Shown here: positions 13,401-22,400 of the stretch, piece after piece | Position numbering within the stretch: the first letter of the stretch is position 1 | Layout: the number at the start of each line of letters is the position of its first letter | Assembly: GCA_948146395.1 (NCBI GenBank) | Contig: OX411555.1 | Coordinates: 40,947,225-41,011,224, forward strand | Source: Fragum whitleyi | Taxonomy: Eukaryota > Mollusca > Bivalvia > Cardiida > Cardiidae | Length of the DNA stretch: 64,000 nt | Reading direction: 5' to 3' | Position numbers and translations under genes: made by a program | The notes under the pieces: model-generated | What the model was told of the DNA's origin: nothing | What the model saw: the letters and a program-made list of their open reading frames with translations, nothing else | Database searches by the model: none

Positions 13401-16400
13401 ATTATGACACTTTATAGGTTACTTTAAAACAGGGCGCAATCTCATGATATCATATTGGCATATAACGCCAGCCTAGTGTAAAACAGTTATAACTCCCTAA
13501 AAAAATATAGGGAGTTATAACTGTTTAACCTGTTTAACACTGAGCCATTGATAGCTATTGTGTTGGACAAACCGTCAATCTTGCTTAAGCCATCACATCT
13601 ATTAAGCGACAATCTTTATTAAGCGACCGTTTTCCAAATCCCCTACTTTATATCAAAATACAGTAAAATCTCAGTCGTTCGCACGCCGGTGGTTCGTAGG
13701 CATGTGTTGGTTCGTATACATTCTTTGGTCCCGATTTTCTTTCCTCTTTATCTTTGTAAGAAGAATCCGAGTAATTCGCACGTCAGTGGTTCGTAGTTCG
13801 TAGCCCGTGTCAAGTCCCGAGAGTTTCCAATTAACACAAATTAATATGTTTAATCCGTAGGTGTGAAATGTGCGATCAATAGTTGTCCTGGGTGTAACAA
13901 TAGACATATACCCTGATTTTCACACCTGTTAATTGGTGTTAATCGAAGTTATCGTTTTGCATCAATATTTACAGGCATTGTTTGATTTGTAATTTTTAGC
14001 GGGTTTAATCGAATAAAGGATCTGGCTTTCTCATACCGATCATGCATAAATGACAGAGCAAATCTTCGTAGACTTGATTGTCAACATGTCTTCAACACAG
14101 ATTCATCGTAATGCCGAGATTTCATCGTCCACTGAATGAGTACTAACAGTGATTTGATCCAAAGGGAAAACACTCTGATGTAGTTAATAATTGCCGAAAT
14201 TACTATATTAAGGATTTATATATGGACGAAACGAAAGATGACTATTGTTCAAGTCAGATTTGATGCGTCCTTATCTCTACAAAAGGGTCTCGTTAGAACT
14301 TGATTTAAAACAAATTCCATAGAACCTTAGAATAAAGTCACAAAGATAGGGTATCTTAAGACCATGTCCGATCTGAGCCATAAAACACTACCATTCCCTT
14401 GATATTGGTTGGTTCGTACTACGTTTAGTTCATATTAATTGTCCCGGTCCCTTGAGATACGAACTACCGAGATTTTACTGTATTAAAAAAAAGGTATGGT
14501 TGGTCTAAAAATTATTGAAAATGAATCCTATGCTGTTAAAACTCACCAGAATCGTCTCAATGAGACGATTCTATTGAGTTTTAACTTTATAAAATTATTA
14601 AGAATTTTGCAATAATATGCATATTCAATCAAAAACTATGTTTCTTATTTTTAGACAAAACATGTATTAAGCGGCTATTTCATTAACGACAGTTTTTTGG
14701 TGGTCAAGTTGGTCACCTAAAAAAAGTTATACTGTAACCTGTGCTAATACAGTATCTTGTGTAAACTTGAGGTTTTGGCATAAAAATTTTGTAAAATAAT
14801 TACAACATTTTTGTGACGAAACCTTGAACTGTGCCTTATTCATTTAATTTTCATATAAACTTATTTTTTTGCTTCCAAAACATAAAATTTTTCTAATGCT
14901 TTCATTTCAATATGCAGCAGACACAAGTTCTTTATCTATCTTTGGGAGCCTTTTTTATTCACAAATGACAAACATATTCTTTACCTTTGATTGATTTATT
15001 CCATTATATCTAAACATATATATCATACAATTTAAGTTCTTTTTCTATCTTTGGGAGCCTTTTTTATTCACAAATGTCAAACATATTTTTTATATTTGAT
15101 TGATTGATTTCATTGTGAATAAACATATGTATCATACAATTTAAGTTCTTTTTCTATCTTTTGAAGCCTTTTTTATTCACAAATATCAAACATATTCGTT
15201 ACCTTTGATTGATTGATTTCATTGTGAATAAACATATATTTCATACAATTTTAACAAATATAGGAGATCAAACTTTTGCAGAGATTTCCTTTATATTTTT
15301 TTACTTTACAAAACAGAATACAATTCAACAAGCAAATGTGACAGGAATTTTTTGAATTTTTTTATATAATCTTGAAGGATTATAAGCTAGACTATGGCAT
15401 CTGATCAAACCTGGAATAATTTCCTCTGTAACTGCCGCACCCCCAATCACATGACGTCTTTCAAGGACACACACATCTAAACCACTCTTCTGTAGGTAAG
15501 CAGCCTATTTCAAACAAAACAAGACATATTGCACATACATGATCAATGATATTCCAATGGGTCAGCGCAAAACTTTTGTAAGTAATCTAGATTTATAGGC
15601 ACTTACATTACGTGGGCTTAGCGCAAAACGGTTGTAACTCACTTTTTGACCAAAAATCTTTTTTTCACGATTTTATGATCCAATTGTACCAATACATATC
15701 CCCTAAAAATATTATCAGAAAATTCCTTTTATTTTCAGAGTAATTGAAATTTTTTAAAAAAGTTGTATCTCAAAACTGAAAAAGATGTTCATGCAAAAAG
15801 GTTGTAACTCATGAGCTACAACCGTTTTGCATGAAAGATATTGCAAAAATATAAGGACTTGAAGCAAATAACTTCCATTATATCACTAAAAGGATCTTTA
15901 GGTGTGCAGAAGGGTATCTATCTTATTTAGTAACACTTTGGGAAGGTTTTAACTAAAATCTAGATTCATACTAAGATGAACAAAATTATATCGCACAGTA
16001 TGATAATCAGACAAAGCCGACATTATACCATCTTATCAGTACATTGAAGAAGTAAAATGAAATCACTTTCAGGCTTAATTTCTCTGGAAGTTTATTGGAA
16101 TTTTTAGATTAAGAATGGCAATTCTTTTTTTTTTATCAAGTTGAAGAGGCCCAGTGTAAGCTTTGCCATTAAAATGACTTGCATTGCATGCTGGTTAGAA
16201 TAACTTTAACATTTGGTTGTTTCTTGAAGACATTTTTAGTTCACTTTGCTTTGCTCATTGACTATAGCAAGAACAGTCTATTCTGTAGATTTAATGATAC
16301 AACAGAAATTAATTTTTAGATTCTTTTTTTTAATTTTGTAGCTTGATTCTTCGAGGGGGGGGGGCTATTTCAGTCACCTGGGTCTGGGTGTCTGTGTTGG

Positions 16401-19400
16401 CTTTGGAATAATGCTTAAATAAGTAAAGGTTCTGTCACATCTCTTTTTCTATTGATGCCATTGCTCTGAAACTTTACACATACTTCTTTGACCATAATAT
16501 TAGCCTCTAGACAAACAATTCACTCCAACATGTAATTCATTCAAATTTTAACCATATTTTTTTGCTATAAAATCATTGTCTAATTAAGATTTTAGATGTT
16601 CTAGATGCAACTGTTGTTTGTAATTTTTTAAATCTCATCTGAGCTACAAAGTTTGCTTTGAAACATTGCCCATGCTTCTGTGACCATAACATCAGCATTT
16701 ACCTAATATTCATTACTGTGAGATTCATTTGAGTGTTTTTTGTTTTTTTTTATTTCTCTAAAATTTATTTCTCTAAAATTTAAGACTTGAAAATTCTTGG
16801 TTAAGTTTTTTGTGCAACTTTAGTTTTTTCTGTAATGACACTGCAGTTGTCTCTCACCAATGGGTTGATAATCGTAGACCTATGTGAGATAGCGGCTGGA
16901 GGCTAGGAAAGAATGTTGTGGTTGTACTGGTGAGAGAAATACCAGGGATCCATTGTTAGGTGCTCCAGCCGCCGCGATATAACTGAAATAATGTTGAAAG
17001 CGGCGTTAAACTCCATTCAATCAATCAATCAATTTATTTCTGATATGAATATTTATAGAAACAATTCATGCAAATTAATAAACATATCACAAACGACAGG
17101 AAAAACTATAAATCTGGATTGTAACTATTTAAAACTTAAGCAAAATAATAATTACTCTTGCTATTTCTCTAAAAAATCATCTTTTCTTGGCTTTTAAATG
17201 GCCAAAAATTGAAGATTATAAGATCATGGTTGTGAGTCAAACACAAATTCAACTGCCCTTTTCCCGACGTCTTCCACAATTGGATCATATAAGGGAAATA
17301 TTACAAACACTTGAAAATCTGTTGCCTTCTTTTTGTGTTTATTACGCCCCTCTTGGAAGAAGAAGGGATATATTGCTTTGCACCTGTCAGTCAGCAAGAA
17401 GGTCAGTCAGTCCGTCTGTTGGCCTTTTTTTGTCCAGAGCATATCTCAAAAAGTATGCAAGCTAGAACCATGAAACTAATAAATTTGTTGAATAACATCC
17501 CTGAAGCTTCTTTTGGCTAATCCTATGACTTATACACTAAGGAATAGAAAGAACACTGCTCAATGATGGCTAACTATTAACCTTATGGCATAGGTATTTT
17601 ACAAAAAGCATTGATCTACACACCCTCTACAATTGTTGTTGAACTTAATACCATCGGATCCTTGTTTGAGGCTCAAATGTAAGGGTGTAGAATTCCTGTG
17701 ACCAACTTGTCAAACATGGGGCTTTTTCACCTGTGGACAAGTACATTTTTGTAGGCCACTTGTCCATGGACAAGTATATACCAGAGCAAATCTTTGAATG
17801 GTACTATATTGATCTAAGAGATAAATTATTCTTATGTTAATATCTATGCAAAAGGGCGGAAAAATGCTTATAATAAAGAATATACTGGGGTCCATGGTTA
17901 ATATTTCCAGGGGTCAGTTTTCTCTAAAGATATATAGGCACTTACAATAGTATCGCACTGACCCTTTGATTTTTGCTTGTCCTGAATTGCCCTGGCTATT
18001 TTTCCCGACTAGAACAGGTATATATTAATCATTTAAAATAATTTGTGTAAATGACCTCTACAAAGTCAGCCCTGTGTTCAGGATGTAAAATTGCACTAGA
18101 GCACAAAGAAATGGTACCCTTAAATTGAAATCTTAAGAATGAGTACTTAAAGATGACACAATAAAGTCTTAATACTAAATGCAGGATTGATCTTTAATTT
18201 TTAAGTCTAAGTTATTGCTGTTTGTGTGATGAGCCCTGTAAGATTATATTTTTTCATGTTTTAATTGTGATGTGACAGGTGCAATATGTTCGGATTTCAT
18301 TGCTATAATTTTGTAGATTTTATGTGTTTAATATTTTACTTCAATAAAAGTTGTAGCAATAGCATGCATCATAATTAATTTAAGACTTGACCACATATAA
18401 ATACCTTAATAATCATCACAGGTTGACACTTAAGTTTTTATGATACATACGTGGCTGTTGTAGAAAAATAAAACATTACTTCTCCAATTGTTCTCTTTCT
18501 TTGTCTTTATGTCCTTAACTAAATTATGTACACACAGATGAATCCAAAACTATTGACTTCTCATAAAATGTACATTACGTACATAAAAAAACAACAAAGC
18601 ATTTATGCTATTGATATTTAAATCAACTTAATATTTCAGATTAGTGTTAGTGGGTTTGGTGGTAATTCATTTAATTGGGTAATAACATGTTAGCTGTTTA
18701 AACAGGAAATATCATATCCAACAAAAGCTCTGATAAAAGTTTGTACTCTAACCTATTGTTATTTGTATTGCTTTGTCTTATAGTGCCGTTTTATTGACCC
18801 TAATCAGACCCCTGCTATTTAGATCAATAAAAATCTTACTATTCCTACTCAGCTTTGCATGTGCTTTCATAGAAATGAATAACAAACTGTATTGAATGTA
18901 ATATATATTTTGTTAATTGATAAATATGTCCGTAACTGTTATTTAAGCAGTTTTTCCATAGGGGTCAAATTCTGGTCAACTAAACCAAGGTATAACAGTA
19001 TAACTTATGTTAAGCGACCACTTAGGGGACTACAAAAATTGGTCTCTTATTGCCATTACTCTGTCAAAAGTCAATGGATCTTAACCAAAATATCACTTGT
19101 GCATCTCTGCCTGATACTGATCACATCTGTAAAGTTTCAATGAAACCCACATATTAGTTGCTGAGAAAACTTCTGGACCGAAAAATAAGCTGACTCCAAA
19201 ATACCCCCATACATAGTTTTGGGAGGTAAAATTAATAACAATGTTTAGGAATCAAATCAAATCAAAGCACATTATACTCTTACAGATTGATATCAAGGTA
19301 AGACCAAATACCAGTAATAATTATATTGCAGATCACTAAGCTCTTATGATAAAAAAACACACAAGAGGCCCAAGAGGGCCTGTATCGCTCCACTGGATTA

Positions 19401-22400
19401 AAAATCTCAAGATTTGAAAGAGAGATATTGAAAATATAAGGTAATGAAAGTGAACAGCATTCAAGAGGAATTCTGACTTTTTCTAAGTTGAAACTAACTT
19501 ATGAAGAAATGAACTTATTTAACTACAGTAAAACTTGTGTTAAGCGACCACTAAAGGGACCACCAAAAAGCGGTCGTTTATAGAAATGGTCGCTTAATAC
19601 AAAAAACCATGATAAATGTGACAGTTTATTTTGATAACATTTATAGATTGTCGGCCAAGTCGAAGTGAATCCTATGATGTTCGAACCCATTAGAATCGTC
19701 TTATATAGACGATTCTAATGGGTTCCAGCAACATAAGATTAAACTATAACCAATTTTTCGTTAAGAATGTCCTCTTTTTCAGGGAATTTGCTTACAGTGA
19801 CGGGACTTTTTATGGTGGTCGCTTAATGAAATTGGTCGCTTAATAGACGTGGTCGCTCGAGCAATATCGACTGTAATATGTAAAATTACAAGGAAGAAAA
19901 CTATTTAGATATCACTTTGAAACAAGAGGACCAGAATGGCCATAAACCGCTGACCTGAATTTATTGATCCAGTGGATCTCATCCAATCCAAATTTCTTGA
20001 ACAATTTTAGAAGAGGGTCACCAAAGGAACATTCTGGTAAAGTTTCATTGAAATAAGCCTAATGGTTCAGGAGGAGATGTCGTTCAAAGATTTCGGGGTC
20101 AAAAAAAGCCCCTCCCTGCCACGCCCATATTTGGGGGTCATTCAAAATTTCTTGCACAACTTTAGAAGAGGGTCACACAAGGAACATTCTGGTAAAGTTT
20201 CATTAAAATTGGCCTAATGGTTCAGGAGGAGATGTCGTTCAAAGATTTTGGGGTCAAAATAAGCCCTGCCCTGCAACGCCCATATTTGGGGGTCAATCCA
20301 AATTTCTTGAACAACTTTAGAAGAGGGTCACGCAAGCAACATTCTGGTAAAGTTTCATTAAAATTGGCCTAATGGTTCAGGAGGAGATGTCGTTCAAAGA
20401 TTTCGGGGTCAAAAAAAAGCCCCGCCCTGCCAAGCCCATATTTGGGGGTCAATCCAAATTTCCTGAACAACTTTAGAAGAGGATCACCCTAGGAACATTC
20501 TGGCCAAGTTTCATCAAAATTGGCCTCATGGTTCAGGAGGAGATGTCGTTCAAAGATTTTGGGGTCAAAATATGCCCCGCCCTGCCACCCCCATATTTGG
20601 GGGTCAATCCAAATTTCTTGAACAACTTTAGAAGAGGGTCACCCTAGGAACATTCTGGTAAAGTTTCATTGAAATCGGCTCAATGGTTCAGGAGGAGATG
20701 TCGTTCAAAGATTTTGGGGTCAAAATATGCCCCGCCCTGCCACGCCCATATTTGGGGGTCAATCCAAATTTTTGAACAACTTTAGAAGAGGGTCACCCAA
20801 GGAACATTCTGGTAAAGTTTCATCAAAATCCACCCATTGGTTCAGGAGGAGAAGATGTTTAAAGAAAAGTTTACGCACGCACGCACAGACGCACGCAGGC
20901 ACGGACACACGCACGCACGGACGGACGCACGAGGGACAGCTCGCCATGACAATAGCTCGCTGGCCTTCGGCCAGTGGAGCTTAAAGAAATGGAAATGTTT
21001 ATATTGAACATCTTTGGGTTTTTCTACCAAAATATTTCAAGATCCCATTCTTCAAATTCATTTGGATACAAATCATTAAGTTTGATGTTCTAATTTTTCT
21101 CTAATGATGTTCTAATTATGATCTAATTGTTCATCAACAGGGCTCATATTTGACCTCAAACCAGGATTTTGACCCTCAAATATCTGAAAATATTTGTTTA
21201 AAATTTTGACCCTTATACATGTTCCTGTAAGGGGCTCATTTTTACATGCCTTCAGTGACCTTATAAAAATTTTCGTTAGTACACCAGAATACATTTACTG
21301 CTAAATTATAAATCTATTAGAATTATAATGTCTCCTTCATAATCATTTTAAGAGATTCATATCTCATAATCATATATCTCTTAAAGCTACTCTTTCACAG
21401 ATTGGGAAAATGTGATTTTTGAAAATTTTCATAAAATCAATCGAAAGTTACAACCTCACCATGTTGAAGAGATTAAAAAAATAAGATTCAATCTAGGTAT
21501 GCATGGAAAGAAAGACCCATATTCCCGAATTTAGCGAAATTCATTCTGAAAAATAAAGCAACTACTAACGCCTTAAAAAAAACAATTCTTCAATTTCAAG
21601 CCAACTATTTACGCATATGCATTCCACATGTTTGTCTTATTCAATCAAATATCAAGGTAAAAGCGTTTGACAGCTGGAAACTTCATACCAATATAGGCAA
21701 AAATGATTGGTTATTCACTGAAAGTAAAGATTTTGTAATTCATAGACTGGAAATAAATAGATTGGATCCTGTACTGATCTTAAATCTTTGAAAAAATAAG
21801 TTACAAAATAATTGAAATATGTTGCTTTTGGTGTCAAATACCTTGGGCCATTTTTACACATCTAAAATTACTTACATTTCCAAATCTAAGAACAAGTTTT
21901 GTATTTTTCTATGAAAATCTGTGAAAGAGCAGCTTTAAAAACATATAAAGGAGACAATTAGGATCACTTCAACAGCAGGTTTGACCCCTTAAAATTCAAT
22001 GGGTAAATGACTCCCAAATTTGATAGGCAAGCACTTTAGCCCAGTATCAAAACAAAAAGTTAAACTGTAAGAGAAAGTGCTGGGTGATGAATCAAACATA
22101 CATACAGACACCAAACCATTGTGACCTGAAGATTTCACAAAATTCAATACATACATTATACATGCATTTATGTTCAAAGGGAAAAATCAAATTTACGAAA
22201 CACTATCAAACTAATATCAAAAATGGCTGCAACAGCAGCCTTAAAAGATGATGATACAGGCTTCAAAATACAAGTTCGATTTAGCCGCCTCATTGGCCAG
22301 AAAGATGGCTATGGAATTTCAAGACATAAAATAATGTAACAAGACTGAAGACTAACAAATTGTTAGTAATCCCTTGTATTAAGTGTGTATGGTTGTTGTA

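Larger units (their letters stand above)
13560..14740. mobile_element. 'TTAAGCGACC' MITE split by a later pogo-like insertion
   Basis: The left part has tattaagcgac and ttaagcgaccgttttcc (13600-13635). The right part has tattaagcggctatttcatt and gtggtcaagttggtc (14665-14720), like the complete copy at 19526-19873. The two halves are separated by the 820-bp element at 13661-14480 and a GACGATT palindrome at 14523-14583. Confidence 0.55.

Noticed and set aside
20727..20984. Frames rich in Arg/Thr/His across the CGCACG microsatellite
   Set aside because: Produced by the (ACGC/ACGG)n tract of the tandem-core element on both strands.
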